A DNA stretch of 64,000 bases from Megalopta genalis (GCF_051020955.1 NW_027476861.1:62001-126000), one strand, 5' to 3'; numbered from the stretch's first letter, positions 25,468-39,384 are shown. Translations and numbers: made by a program. Notes: a model not told the origin generated them from the letters alone.

Positions 25468-26953
25468 GGATTTGAAGCTAAACCTTCTACATCGCATTGA
25501 TTTGCAGCTAAATCATGTGTTTCGCATGGATTTAAATCTAACTCGTTAGTTTCGCCTGCATTTGAAGCTATATCAATATATCGCAAGTATCTGAACCTAA
25601 ATCATTTGTTTCGCATGGATTTGAAGCTAAGCCTTCTACTTCGTATCGATTTGAAGCTAAATGATATGTATCGCATGGATTTTGAACCTACCCCGTTTGA
25701 TTTGTCTGCATTTGCAGATATATTACTTATACCCCAAGTGTTTGGAGTTAAATCATTTGTTTCGCATGGATTTGAAGCTAAACCTTCAACATCGCATTGA
25801 TTTGCAGCTAAATCATGTGTTTCGCAAGGATTTGAATCTAACTCGTTAGTTTCGCCTGCATTTGAGGCTATGTCAATATATCGCAAGTATCTGAACCTAA
25901 ATCATTTGTTTCGCATCGATTTGAAGCTAAGCTTTCTACTTCGTATCGATTTGAAGCTAACTGATATGTATCGCATGGATTTTGAACCTACCACGTTTGA
26001 TTCGTCTGCATTTGCAGCTATATCACTTATATCCCAAGTGTTTGAAGCTAAATCATTTGTTTCGCATGGATTTGAAGCTAAACCTTCTACATCGCATTGA
26101 TTTGAAGCTAAATCATGTGTTTCGCTTGGATTTGAAGGTATACCTTCTACATAGTATTGGTTTCAAGCTTAATCATGTGTTTTGCATGGATTTGAAGCTA
26201 ACTCGTTTGTTTCCCCTACATTTGAAGCTATCTCGCTTATATCGCATGTATCTGATGCTAAATCAGTTGTGTCGCATGGATTTGAATCTAAACCTACTAC
26301 ATCGCATTGATTTGAAGCTAAATCATGTGTTTCGCTTGGATTTGAAGCTAAACCTTCTACATTGCATTGATTTGAAGCTAAATCATGTGTTTCGCTTGGA
26401 TTTGAGGCTAAACCTTCTACATCGCATTGATTTGAAGCTAAATCATTTGTTTCGCATGGATTTGAAGCTAAGCCTTCTACTTCGTATCGATTTGAAGCTA
26501 AATGATATGTATCGCATGGATTTTGAACCTACCCCGTTTGATTCGTCTGCATATGCAGATATAGTACTTATACCCCAAGTGTTTGGAGTTAAATCATTTG
26601 TTTCGCATGGATTTGAAGCTAAACCTTCAACATCGCATTGATTTGCAGCTAAATCATGTGTTTCGCTTGGATTTGAAGCTAAACCTTCTACATTGCATTG
26701 ATTTGAAGCTAAATCATGTGTTTCGCTTGGATTTGAGGCTAAACCTTCTACATCGCATTGATTTGAAGCTAATTCATGTGTTTCGCTTGGATTTGAAGCT
26801 AACTCGTTTGTTTCGCCTGCATTTGTAGCTATATCACTTATATCGCAAGTACTTGAAGCTAAATCATTTGTTCCGCAAGGATCTGTAGCTAAGACTTCTA
26901 ATTCGCATTGATTTGAAGCCAAAACATGTGTTTCGCATGGATTAGAAGCTAAG
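25468..26953 (-). repeat. 5,076-bp-offset segmental duplication, copy 1
   Basis: It matches 30,544-32,029 at a constant offset of 5,076 with a few substitutions (for example CGCCTGC versus CCCCTGC near 26,815/31,891). Edges are set by CGCATGG versus CGCTTGG on the left and AGCCTTCTAC versus GGCTTATAC on the right. Core satellite only. Confidence 0.85.
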
Positions 26954-27961
26954 CCTTCTACTTCGTATCGATTTGAAGCTAAATGATATGTATCGCATGG
27001 ATTTTGAACCTACCCCGTTTGATTCGTCTGCATTTGCAGCTATATCACTTATATCCCAAGTGTTTGAAGCTAAATCATTTGTTTCGCATGGATTTGAAGC
27101 TAAACCTCCTACATCGCATTGATTTGAAGCTAAATCGTGTGTTTCGCTTGGATTTGAATATATACCTTCTACATAGTATTGGTTTCAAGCTTAATCACGT
27201 GTTTTGCATGGATTTGAAGCTAACTCGTTTGTTTCCCCTGCATTTGAAGCTATATCACTTGTAACGCAAGTATCTGAACCTAAATCATTTGTTTCGCATC
27301 GATTTGAAGCTAAGCCTTCTACTTCGTATCGATTTGAAGCTAAATGATATGTATCGAATGGATTTTGAACCTACCCCGTTTGATTCGTCTGCATTTGCAG
27401 CTATATCACTTATATCCCAAGTGTTTGAAGCTAAATCGTTTGTTTCGCATGGATTTGAAGCTAAACCTTCTACATCGCATTGATTTGAAGCTAAATCATG
27501 TGTTTCGCTTGGATTTGAAGCTAACTCGTTTGTTTCCCCTGCATTTGAAGCTATATCACTTATAACGCAAGAATCTGATGCTCAATCATTTGTTTCGCAT
27601 GGATTTGAAGCTAAACCTTCTACATCGCATTGATTTGCAGCTAAATCATGTGTTTCGCATGGATTTGAAGCTAACTCGTTTGTTCCGCGTGCATTTGAAG
27701 CTATATCACTAATATCCCAAGTGTTTGGAGGTAAATCATTTGTTTCGCCTGGATTTGAAGCTAAACCTTCTACATTGCATTGATTTGAAGCTAAATCATG
27801 TGTCTCGCTTGGAGTTGATGCTAAACCATCTACATCGCATTGATTTGAAGCTAAATCATGTGTTTCGCTTGGATTTGAAGCTAACTCGTTTGTTTCCCCT
27901 GCATTTGAAGCTATATCACTTACAACGCAAGTATCTGATGCTCAATCATTTGTTTCGCATG

Positions 27962-28748
27962 GATTTGAAGCTAAGCCTTCTACTTCGTATCGATTTGAAG
28001 CTAAATGATATGTATCGCATGGATTTTGAACCTACCCCGTTTGATTCGTCTGCATTTGCAGCTATATTACTTATACCCCAAGTGTTTGAAACTAAATCAT
28101 GTGTTTCGCTTGGATTTGAAGCTAAACCTTCTACATCGCATTGATTTGCAGCTAAATCATGTGTTTCGCATGGATTTAAATCTAACTCGTTAGTTTCGCC
28201 TGCATTTGAAGCTATATCAATATATCGCAAGTATCTGAACCTAAATTATTTGTTTCGCATGGATTTGAAGCTAAGCCTTCTACTTCGTATCGATTTGAAG
28301 CTAAATGATATGTATCGCATGGATTTTGAACCTACCCCGTTTGATTCGTCTGCATTTGCAGATATATTACTTATACCCCAAGTGTTTGGAGTTAAATCAT
28401 TTGTTTCGCATGGATTTGAAGCTAAACCTTCAACATCGCATTGATTTGCAGCTAAATCATGTGTTTCGCAAGGATTTGAATCTAACTCGTTAGTTTCGCC
28501 TGCATTTGAGGCTATGTCAATATATCGCAAGTATCTGAACCTAAATCATTTGTTTCGCATTGATTTGAAGCTAAGCCTTCTACTTCGTATCGATTTGAAG
28601 CTAAATGATATGTATCGCATGGATTTTGAACCTACCCCGTTTGATTCGTCTGCATTTGCAGCTATATCACTTATATCCCAAGTGTTTGAAGCTAAATCAT
28701 TTGTTTCGCATGGATTTGAAGCTAAACCTCCTACATCGCATTGATTTG
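27962..28748 (-). repeat. 900-bp tandem duplication (three 300-bp units), copy 1
   Basis: Comparing row by row, 787 bp here are identical to 28,862-29,648. Each 900-bp period holds three 300-bp units that differ by diagnostic variants (GTGTTTGAAACTAAATC, GTGTTTGGAGTTAAATC, GTGTTTGAAGCTAAATC). Each 300-bp unit has one 31-bp monomer and one 29-bp monomer (ATATCAATATATCGC), so it totals exactly ten monomers' length. Confidence 0.92.
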
Positions 28749-28861
28749 CAGCTAAATCATGTGTTTCGCAAGGATTTGAATCTAACTCGTTAGTTTCGCC
28801 TGCATTTGAGGCTATGTCAATATATCGCAAGTATCTGAACCTAAATCATTTGTTTCGCATT

Positions 28862-29648
28862 GATTTGAAGCTAAGCCTTCTACTTCGTATCGATTTGAAG
28901 CTAAATGATATGTATCGCATGGATTTTGAACCTACCCCGTTTGATTCGTCTGCATTTGCAGCTATATTACTTATACCCCAAGTGTTTGAAACTAAATCAT
29001 GTGTTTCGCTTGGATTTGAAGCTAAACCTTCTACATCGCATTGATTTGCAGCTAAATCATGTGTTTCGCATGGATTTAAATCTAACTCGTTAGTTTCGCC
29101 TGCATTTGAAGCTATATCAATATATCGCAAGTATCTGAACCTAAATTATTTGTTTCGCATGGATTTGAAGCTAAGCCTTCTACTTCGTATCGATTTGAAG
29201 CTAAATGATATGTATCGCATGGATTTTGAACCTACCCCGTTTGATTCGTCTGCATTTGCAGATATATTACTTATACCCCAAGTGTTTGGAGTTAAATCAT
29301 TTGTTTCGCATGGATTTGAAGCTAAACCTTCAACATCGCATTGATTTGCAGCTAAATCATGTGTTTCGCAAGGATTTGAATCTAACTCGTTAGTTTCGCC
29401 TGCATTTGAGGCTATGTCAATATATCGCAAGTATCTGAACCTAAATCATTTGTTTCGCATTGATTTGAAGCTAAGCCTTCTACTTCGTATCGATTTGAAG
29501 CTAAATGATATGTATCGCATGGATTTTGAACCTACCCCGTTTGATTCGTCTGCATTTGCAGCTATATCACTTATATCCCAAGTGTTTGAAGCTAAATCAT
29601 TTGTTTCGCATGGATTTGAAGCTAAACCTCCTACATCGCATTGATTTG
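28862..29648 (-). repeat. 900-bp tandem duplication, copy 2
   Basis: Identical to 27,962-28,748 over its whole length as far as I can read. The right end is where TTGATTTGAAGC replaces TTGATTTGCAGC at 29,649. Confidence 0.92.
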
Positions 29649-30543
29649 AAGCTAAATCATGTGTTTCGCTTGGATTTGAATGTATACCTTCTACATAGTA
29701 TTGGTTTCAAGCTTAAGCACGTGTTTTGCATGGATTTGAAGCTAACTCGTTTGTTTCCCCTGCATTTGAAGCTATATCACTTATAACGCTAGTATCTGAA
29801 CCTAAATCATTTGTTTCGCATCGATTTGAAGCTAAGCCTTCTACTTCGTATCGATTTGAAGCTAAATGATATGTATCGAATGGATTTTGAACCTACCCCG
29901 TTTGATTCGTCTGCATTTGCAGCTATATCACTTATATCCCAAGTGTTTGAAGCTAAATCATTTGTTTCGCATGGATTTGAAGCTAAACCTTCTACATCGC
30001 ATTGATTTGAAGCTAAATCATGTGTTTCGCTTGGATTTAAAGCTAACTCGTTTGTTTCCCCTGCAGTTGAAGCTATATCACTTATAACGCAAGTATCTGA
30101 ACCTAAATCATTTGTTTCGCATCGATTTGAAGCTAAGCCTTCTACTTCGTATCGATTTGAAGCTAAATGATATGTATCGAATGGATTTTGAACCTACCCC
30201 GTTTGATTCGTCTGCATTTGCAGCTATATTACTTATACCCCAAGTGTTTGAAGCTAAATCATGTGTTTCGCTTGGATTTGATGCTAAACCTTCTACATCG
30301 CATTTATTTGAAGCTAAATCACCTATTTCGCATGGATTTGAAGCTAACTCGTTTGTTTGTCCTGCATTTGAAGCTATCTCGCTTATATCGCATGTATCTG
30401 ATGCTAAATCAGTTGTGTCGCATGGATTTGAAGCTAAACCTACTACATCGCATTGATTTGAAGCTAAATCATGTGTTTCGCTTGGATTTGAAGCTAAACC
30501 TTCTACATTGCATTGATTTGAAGCTAAATCATGTGTTTCGCTT

Positions 30544-32029
30544 GGATTTGAAGCTAAACCTTCTACATCGCATTGATTTGCAGCTAAATCATGTGTTTCG
30601 CATGGATTTAAATCTAACTCGTTAGTTTCGCCTGCATTTGAAGCTATATCAATATATCGCAAGTATCTGAACCTAAATCATTTGTTTCGCATGGATTTGA
30701 AGCTAAGCCTTCTACTTCGTATCGATTTGAAGCTAAATGATATGTATCGCATGGATTTTGAACCTACCCCGTTTGATTTGTCTGCATTTGCAGATATATT
30801 ACTTATACCCCAAGTGTTTGGAGTTAAATCATTTGTTTCGCATGGATTTGAAGCTAAACCTTCAACATCGCATTGATTTGCAGCTAAATCATGTGTTTCG
30901 CAAGGATTTGAATCTAACTCGTTAGTTTCGCCTGCATTTGAGGCTATGTCAATATATCGCAAGTATCTGAACCTAAATCATTTGTTTCGCATCGATTTGA
31001 AGCTAAGCTTTCTACTTCGTATCGATTTGAAGCTAACTGATATGTATCGCATGGATTTTGAACCTACCACGTTTGATTCGTCTGCATTTGCAGCTATATC
31101 ACTTATATCCCAAGTGTTTGAAGCTAAATCATTTGTTTCGCATGGATTTGAAGCTAAACCTTCTACATCGCATTGATTTGAAGCTAAAACATGTGTTTCG
31201 CTTGGATTTGAAGGTATACCTTCTACATAGTATTGGTTTCAAGCTTAATCATGTGTTTTGCATGGATTTGAAGCTAACTCGTTTGTTTCCCCTGCATTTG
31301 AAGCTATCTCGCTTATATCGCATGTATCTGATGCTAAATCAGTTGTGTCGCATGGATTTGAATCTAAACCTACTACATCGCATTGATTTGAAGCTAAATC
31401 ATGTGCTTCGCTTGGATTTGAAGCTAAACCTTCTACATTGCATTGATTTGAAGCTAAATCATGTGTTTCGCTTGGATTTGAGGCTAAACCTTCTACATCG
31501 CATTGATTTGAAGCTAAATCATTTGTTTCGCATGGATTTGAAGCTAAGCCTTCTACTTCGTATCGATTTGAAGCTAAATGATATGTATCCCATGGATTTT
31601 GAACCTACCCCGTTTGATTCGTCTGCATATGCAGATATAGTACTTATACCCCAAGTGTTTGGAGTTAAATCATTTGTTTCGCATGGATTTGAAGCTAAAC
31701 CTTCAACATCGCATTGATTTGCAGCTAAATCATGTGTTTCGCTTGGATTTGAAGCTAAACCTTCTACATTGCATTGATTTGAAGCTAAATCATGTGTTTC
31801 GCTTGGATTTGAGGCTAAACCTTCTACATCGCATTGATTTGAAGCTAATTCATGTGTTTCGCTTGGATTTGAAGCTAACTCGTTTGTTTCCCCTGCATTT
31901 GTAGCTATATCACTTATATCGCAAGTACTTGAAGCTAAATCATTTGTTCCGCAAGGATCTGTAGCTAAGACTTCTAATTCGCATTGATTTGAAGCTAAAA
32001 CATGTGTTTCGCATGGATTAGAAGCTAAG
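30544..32029 (-). repeat. 5,076-bp-offset segmental duplication, copy 2
   Basis: Near-identical partner of 25,468-26,953. Its right part also lies inside the 2,495-bp tandem duplication that begins at 30,827, so this duplication predates or accompanies that one. Confidence 0.85.
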
Positions 32030-33352
32030 GCTTATACTTCGGATCTATTTGAAGCTAAATGTTGTGTATCGCATGGATTTTGTAGGTAACTCGATTGATT
32101 CGTCAGCATTTGAATCTATATCACTTATATCGCAAGTATCTGAAGCTAAATCATTTGTTTCGCATGGATTTGAAGCTAAGCCTGCTACTTCGTATCGATT
32201 TGAAGCTAAATGATATGTATCGCATGGATTTTGAACCTACCCCGTTTGATTCGTCTGCATTTGCAGCTATATCACTTATATCCAAACTGTTTGAAACTAA
32301 ATCATTTGTTTCGCATGGATTTGAAGCTAAACCTTCTACATCGCATTGATTTGAAGCTAAATCATGTGTTTCGCTTGGATTTGAATGTATACCTTCTACA
32401 TAGTATTGGTTTCAAGCTTAATCACTTGTTTTGCATGGATTTGAAGTTAACTCGTTTGTTTCCCCTGCATTTGAAGCTATATCACTTATAACGCAAGTAT
32501 CTGATGCTCAATCATTTGTTTCGCATGGATTTGAAGCTAATCCTTCTACATCGTATCGATTTGAAGCTAAATGATATGTATCGCATGGATTTTGAACCTA
32601 CCCCGTTTGATTCGTCTGCATTTGCAGCTATATTACTTATACCCCAAGTGTTTGAAGCTAAATCATGTGTTTCGCTTGGATTTGAAGCTAAACCTTCTAC
32701 ATCGCATTGATTTGAAGCTAAATCATCTTTTTCGCATGGATTTGAAGCTAACTCGTTTGTTTGTCCTGCATTTGAAGCTATCTCGCTTATATCGCAAGTA
32801 TCTAAACATAAATCATGTGTTTCGCTTTGATTTGAATGTATACCTTCTACATAGTATTGGTTTCAAGCTTAATCACGTGTTTTGCATGGATTTGAAGCTA
32901 ACTCGTTTGTTTCCCCTGCATTTGAAGCTATATCACTTATAACGCAAGTATCTGAACCTAAATCATTTGTTTCGCATCGATTTGAAGCTAAGCCTTCTAC
33001 TTCGTATCGATTTGAAGCTAAATGATATGTATCGCATGGATTTTGAACCTACCCCGTTTGATTCGTCTGCATTTGCAGCTATATCACTTATATCCAAACT
33101 GTTTGAAACTAAATCATTTGTTTCGCATGGATTTGAAGCTAAACCTTCTACATCGCATTGATTTGAAGCTAAATCATGTGTTTCGCTTGGATTTGAATGT
33201 ATACCTTCTACATAGTATTGGTTTCAAGCTTAATCACTTGTTTTGCATGGATTTGAAGTTAACTCGTTTGTTTCCCCTGCATTTGAAGCTATATCACTTA
33301 TAACGCAAGTATCTGATGCTCAATCATTTGTTTCGCATGGATTTGAAGCTAA
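30827..33352 (-). repeat. 2,495-bp tandem duplication, copy 1
   Basis: It aligns with 33,322-35,847 at a constant offset of 2,495. I noticed four differences in 2.5 kb (near 31,190, 31,580, 32,827 and 33,204). The two copies overlap by about 30 bp, one monomer, which is what homologous exchange between monomers would leave. Internally it already contains 812-bp repeats (361 + 451). Confidence 0.93.
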
Positions 33353-35847
33353 ACCTTCAACATCGCATTGATTTGCAGCTAAATCATGTGTTTCGCAAGG
33401 ATTTGAATCTAACTCGTTAGTTTCGCCTGCATTTGAGGCTATGTCAATATATCGCAAGTATCTGAACCTAAATCATTTGTTTCGCATCGATTTGAAGCTA
33501 AGCTTTCTACTTCGTATCGATTTGAAGCTAACTGATATGTATCGCATGGATTTTGAACCTACCACGTTTGATTCGTCTGCATTTGCAGCTATATCACTTA
33601 TATCCCAAGTGTTTGAAGCTAAATCATTTGTTTCGCATGGATTTGAAGCTAAACCTTCTACATCGCATTGATTTGAAGCTAAATCATGTGTTTCGCTTGG
33701 ATTTGAAGGTATACCTTCTACATAGTATTGGTTTCAAGCTTAATCATGTGTTTTGCATGGATTTGAAGCTAACTCGTTTGTTTCCCCTGCATTTGAAGCT
33801 ATCTCGCTTATATCGCATGTATCTGATGCTAAATCAGTTGTGTCGCATGGATTTGAATCTAAACCTACTACATCGCATTGATTTGAAGCTAAATCATGTG
33901 CTTCGCTTGGATTTGAAGCTAAACCTTCTACATTGCATTGATTTGAAGCTAAATCATGTGTTTCGCTTGGATTTGAGGCTAAACCTTCTACATCGCATTG
34001 ATTTGAAGCTAAATCATTTGTTTCGCATGGATTTGAAGCTAAGCCTTCTACTTCGTATCGATTTGAAGCTAAATGATATGTATCGCATGGATTTTGAACC
34101 TACCCCGTTTGATTCGTCTGCATATGCAGATATAGTACTTATACCCCAAGTGTTTGGAGTTAAATCATTTGTTTCGCATGGATTTGAAGCTAAACCTTCA
34201 ACATCGCATTGATTTGCAGCTAAATCATGTGTTTCGCTTGGATTTGAAGCTAAACCTTCTACATTGCATTGATTTGAAGCTAAATCATGTGTTTCGCTTG
34301 GATTTGAGGCTAAACCTTCTACATCGCATTGATTTGAAGCTAATTCATGTGTTTCGCTTGGATTTGAAGCTAACTCGTTTGTTTCCCCTGCATTTGTAGC
34401 TATATCACTTATATCGCAAGTACTTGAAGCTAAATCATTTGTTCCGCAAGGATCTGTAGCTAAGACTTCTAATTCGCATTGATTTGAAGCTAAAACATGT
34501 GTTTCGCATGGATTAGAAGCTAAGGCTTATACTTCGGATCTATTTGAAGCTAAATGTTGTGTATCGCATGGATTTTGTAGGTAACTCGATTGATTCGTCA
34601 GCATTTGAATCTATATCACTTATATCGCAAGTATCTGAAGCTAAATCATTTGTTTCGCATGGATTTGAAGCTAAGCCTGCTACTTCGTATCGATTTGAAG
34701 CTAAATGATATGTATCGCATGGATTTTGAACCTACCCCGTTTGATTCGTCTGCATTTGCAGCTATATCACTTATATCCAAACTGTTTGAAACTAAATCAT
34801 TTGTTTCGCATGGATTTGAAGCTAAACCTTCTACATCGCATTGATTTGAAGCTAAATCATGTGTTTCGCTTGGATTTGAATGTATACCTTCTACATAGTA
34901 TTGGTTTCAAGCTTAATCACTTGTTTTGCATGGATTTGAAGTTAACTCGTTTGTTTCCCCTGCATTTGAAGCTATATCACTTATAACGCAAGTATCTGAT
35001 GCTCAATCATTTGTTTCGCATGGATTTGAAGCTAATCCTTCTACATCGTATCGATTTGAAGCTAAATGATATGTATCGCATGGATTTTGAACCTACCCCG
35101 TTTGATTCGTCTGCATTTGCAGCTATATTACTTATACCCCAAGTGTTTGAAGCTAAATCATGTGTTTCGCTTGGATTTGAAGCTAAACCTTCTACATCGC
35201 ATTGATTTGAAGCTAAATCATCTTTTTCGCATGGATTTGAAGCTAACTCGTTTGTTTGTCCTGCATTTGAAGCTATCTCGCTTATATCGCAAGTATCTAA
35301 ACATAAATCATGTGTTTCGCTTGGATTTGAATGTATACCTTCTACATAGTATTGGTTTCAAGCTTAATCACGTGTTTTGCATGGATTTGAAGCTAACTCG
35401 TTTGTTTCCCCTGCATTTGAAGCTATATCACTTATAACGCAAGTATCTGAACCTAAATCATTTGTTTCGCATCGATTTGAAGCTAAGCCTTCTACTTCGT
35501 ATCGATTTGAAGCTAAATGATATGTATCGCATGGATTTTGAACCTACCCCGTTTGATTCGTCTGCATTTGCAGCTATATCACTTATATCCAAACTGTTTG
35601 AAACTAAATCATTTGTTTCGCATGGATTTGAAGCTAAACCTTCTACATCGCATTGATTTGAAGCTAAATCATGTGTTTCGCTTGGATTTGAATGTATACA
35701 TTCTACATAGTATTGGTTTCAAGCTTAATCACTTGTTTTGCATGGATTTGAAGTTAACTCGTTTGTTTCCCCTGCATTTGAAGCTATATCACTTATAACG
35801 CAAGTATCTGATGCTCAATCATTTGTTTCGCATGGATTTGAAGCTAA
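33322..35847 (-). repeat. 2,495-bp tandem duplication, copy 2
   Basis: Partner of 30,827-33,352, ending where CTAATCC replaces CTAAACC at 35,848. An additional 812-bp unit continues the series to ~36,270. Confidence 0.93.
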
Positions 35848-36449
35848 TCCTTCTACATCGTATCGATTTGAAGCTAAATGATATGTATCGCATGGATTTT
35901 GAACCTACCCCGTTTGATTCGTCTGCATTTGCAGCTATATTACTTATACCCCAAGTGTTTGAAGCTAAATCATGTGTTTCGCTTGGATTTGAAGCTAAAC
36001 CTTCTACATCGCATTGATTTGAAGCTAAATCATCTTTTTCGCATGGATTTGAAGCTAACTCGTTTGTTTGTCCTGCATTTGAAGCTATCTCGCTTATATC
36101 GCAAGTATCTAAACATAAATCATGTGTTTCGCTTGGATTTGAATGTATACCTTCTACATAGTATTGGTTTCAAGCTTAATCACGTGTTTTGCATGGATTT
36201 GAAGCTAACTCGTTTGTTTCCCCTGCATTTGAAGCTATATCACTTATAACGCAAGTATCTGAACCTAAATCATTTGTTTCGCATCGATTTGAAGCTAACC
36301 CTTCTACTTCGTATCGATTTGAAGCTAAATGATATGTATCGAATGGATTTTGAACCTACCCCGTTTGATTCGTCTGCATTTGCAGCTATATCACTTATAT
36401 CCCAAGTGTTTGAAGCTAAATCATTTGTTTCGCATGGATTTGAAGCTAA

Positions 36450-37204
36450 ACCTTCTACATCGCATTGATTTGAAGCTAAATCATGTGTCTCGCTTGGATT
36501 TGATGCTATACCATCTACATCGCATTGATTTGAAGCTAAATCATGTGTTTCGCTCGGATTTGAAGCTAACTCGTTTGTTTCGCCTGCATTTGTAGCTATA
36601 TCACTTATATCGCAAGTACTTGAAGCTAAATCATTTGTTCCGCATGGATCTGTGGCTAAGACTTCTAATTCGCATTGATTTGAAGCTAAAACATGTGTTT
36701 CGCATGGATTTGAAGTTAGCTCGCTTGTTTCGCATGCAGTTGAAGCTAAATCATATTTATGACAAGTATCTGAATCTACACCATTTATTTCGCACTGATT
36801 TGAAGCTAACTCGTTTGTTTCTCCTGCATTTGAAGCTATATCACTTATATCGCAAGTACCTGAACCTAAATCATGTGTTTCGCATGGATTAGAAGCTAAG
36901 GCTTATACTTCGGATCTATTTGAAGCTAAATGTTGTGTATCGCATGGATTTTGAAGCTAACTCGCTTGATTCGTCAGCATTTGAAGCTATATCACTTATA
37001 TCGCAAGTATCTGAAGCTAAATCATTTGTTTCGCATGGATTTGAAGCTAAGCCTTCTACTTCGTATCGATTTGAAGCTAAATGATATGTATCGCATGGAT
37101 TTTGAACCTACCCCGTTTGATTCGTCTGCATTTGCAGCTATATCACTTATATCCCAAGTGTTTGAAGCTAAATCATTTGTTTCGCATGGATTTGAAGCTA
37201 AACC
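36450..37204 (-). repeat. 7,870-bp-offset segmental duplication, copy 1
   Basis: It matches 44,320-45,074 at an offset of 7,870 with few substitutions. It contains non-core variants (GGATCTGTGGCTAAGACTTC, CATATTTATGACAAG, GGCTTATACTTCGGATC) and lies as a distinct island within the core. Related versions occur near 22,200-22,400 and 32,020-32,130. Confidence 0.85.
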
Positions 37205-39384
37205 TCCTACATCGCATTGATTTGAAGCTAAATCGTGTGTTTCGCTTGGATTTGAATATATACCTTCTACATAGTATTGGTTTCAAGCTTAATCACGTGT
37301 TTTGCATGGATTTGAAGCTAACTCGTTTGTTTCCCCTGCATTTGAAGCTATATCACTTGTAACGCAAGTATCTGAACCTAAATCATTTGTTTCGCATCGA
37401 TTTGAAGCTAAGCCTTCTACTTCGTATCGATTTGAAGCTAAATGATATGTATCGAATGGATTTTGAACCTACCCCGTTTGATTCGTCTGCATTTGCAGCT
37501 ATATCACTTATATCCCAAGTGTTTGAAGCTAAATCATTTGTTTCGCATGGATTTGAAGCTAAACCTTCTACATCGCATTGATTTGAAGCTAAATCATGTG
37601 TTTCGCTTGGATTTGAAGCTAACTCGTTTGTTTCCCCTGCATTTGAAGCTATATCACTTATAACGCAAGAATCTGATGCTCAATCATTTGTTTCGCATGG
37701 ATTTGAAGCTAAACCTTCTACATCGCATTGATTTGCAGCTAAATCATGTGTTTCGCATGGATTTGAAGCTAACTCGTTTGTTCCGCGTGCATTTGAAGCT
37801 ATATCACTAATATCCCAAGTGTTTGGAGGTAAATCATTTGTTTCGCCTGGATTTGAAGCTAAACCTTCTACATCGCATTGATTTGAAGCTAAATCATGTG
37901 TTTCGCTTGGATTTGAAGCTAACTCGTTTGTTTCCCCTGCATTTGAAGCTATATCACTTATAACGCAAGAATCTGATGCTCAATCATTTGTTTCGCATGG
38001 ATTTGAAGCTAAACCATCTACATCGCATTGATTTGAAGCTAAATCATGTGTTTCGCTTGGATTTGAAGCTAACTCGTTTGTTTCCCCTGCATTTGAAGCT
38101 ATATCACTTACAACGCAAGTATCTGATGCTCAATCATTTGTTTCGCATGGATTTGAAGCTAAGCCTTCTACTTCGTATCGATTTGAAGCTAAATGATATG
38201 TATCGCATGGATTTTGAACCTACCCCGTTTGATTCGTCTGCATTTGCAGCTATATTACTTATACCCCAAGTGTTTGAAGCTAAATCATGTGTTTCGCTTG
38301 GATTTGAAGCTAAACCTTCTACATCGCATTGATTTGCAGCTAAATCATGTGTTTCGCATGGATTTAAATCTAACTCGTTAGTTTCGCCTGCATTTGAAGC
38401 TATATCAATATATCGCAAGTATCTGAACCTAAATTATTTGTTTCGCATGGATTTGAAGCTAAGCCTTCTACTTCGTATCGATTTGAAGCTAAATGATATG
38501 TATCGCATGGATTTTGAACCTACCCCGTTTGATTCGTCTGCATTTGCAGATATATTACTTATACCCCAAGTGTTTGGAGTTAAATCATTTGTTTCGCATG
38601 GATTTGAAGCTAAACCTTCAACATCGCATTGATTTGCAGCTAAATCATGTGTTTCGCAAGGATTTGAATCTAACTCGTTAGTTTCGCCTGCATTTGAGGC
38701 TATGTCAATATATCGCAAGTATCTGAACCTAAATCATTTGTTTCGCATTGATTTGAAGCTAAGCCTTCTACTTCGTATCGATTTGAAGCTAAATGATATG
38801 TATCGCATGGATTTTGAACCTACCCCGTTTGATTCGTCTGCATTTGCAGCTATATCACTTATATCCCAAGTGTTTGAAGCTAAATCATTTGTTTCGCATG
38901 GATTTGAAGCTAAACCTCCTACATCGCATTGATTTGAAGCTAAATCATGTGTTTCGCTTGGATTTGAATGTATACCTTCTACATAGTATTGGTTTCAAGC
39001 TTAAGCACGTGTTTTGCATGGATTTGAAGCTAACTCGTTTGTTTCCCCTGCATTTGAAGCTATATCACTTATAACGCAAGTATCTGAACCTAAATCATTT
39101 GTTTCGCATCGATTTGAAGCTAAGCCTTCTACTTCGTATCGATTTGAAGCTAAATGATATGTATCGAATGGATTTTGAACCTACCCCGTTTGATTCGTCT
39201 GCATTTGCAGCTATATCACTTATATCCCAAGTGTTTGAAGCTAAATCATTTGTTTCGCATGGATTTGAAGCTAAACCTTCTACATCGCATTGATTTGAAG
39301 CTAAATCATGTGTTTCGCTTGGATTTGAAGCTAACTCGTTTGTTTCCCCTGCATTTGAAGCTATATCACTTATAACGCAAGAAT
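37043..39384 (-). repeat. ~10.1-kb-offset segmental duplication, copy 2
   Basis: Partner of 26,945-30,096. It has 90 bp extra near 37,870-37,990 and a single copy of the 900-bp unit. Private changes include TTTGAAGC versus TTTAAAGC at ~39,323/30,031. Confidence 0.85.

Larger units (their letters stand above)
26945..30096 (-). repeat. ~10.1-kb-offset segmental duplication, copy 1
   Basis: It aligns with 37,043-39,384 first at an offset of 10,098, then 10,188 after a 90-bp (three-monomer) difference near 27,777-27,822, then 9,288. The last step arises because this copy has a 900-bp tandem duplication the other lacks. Only scattered substitutions otherwise. Confidence 0.85.
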
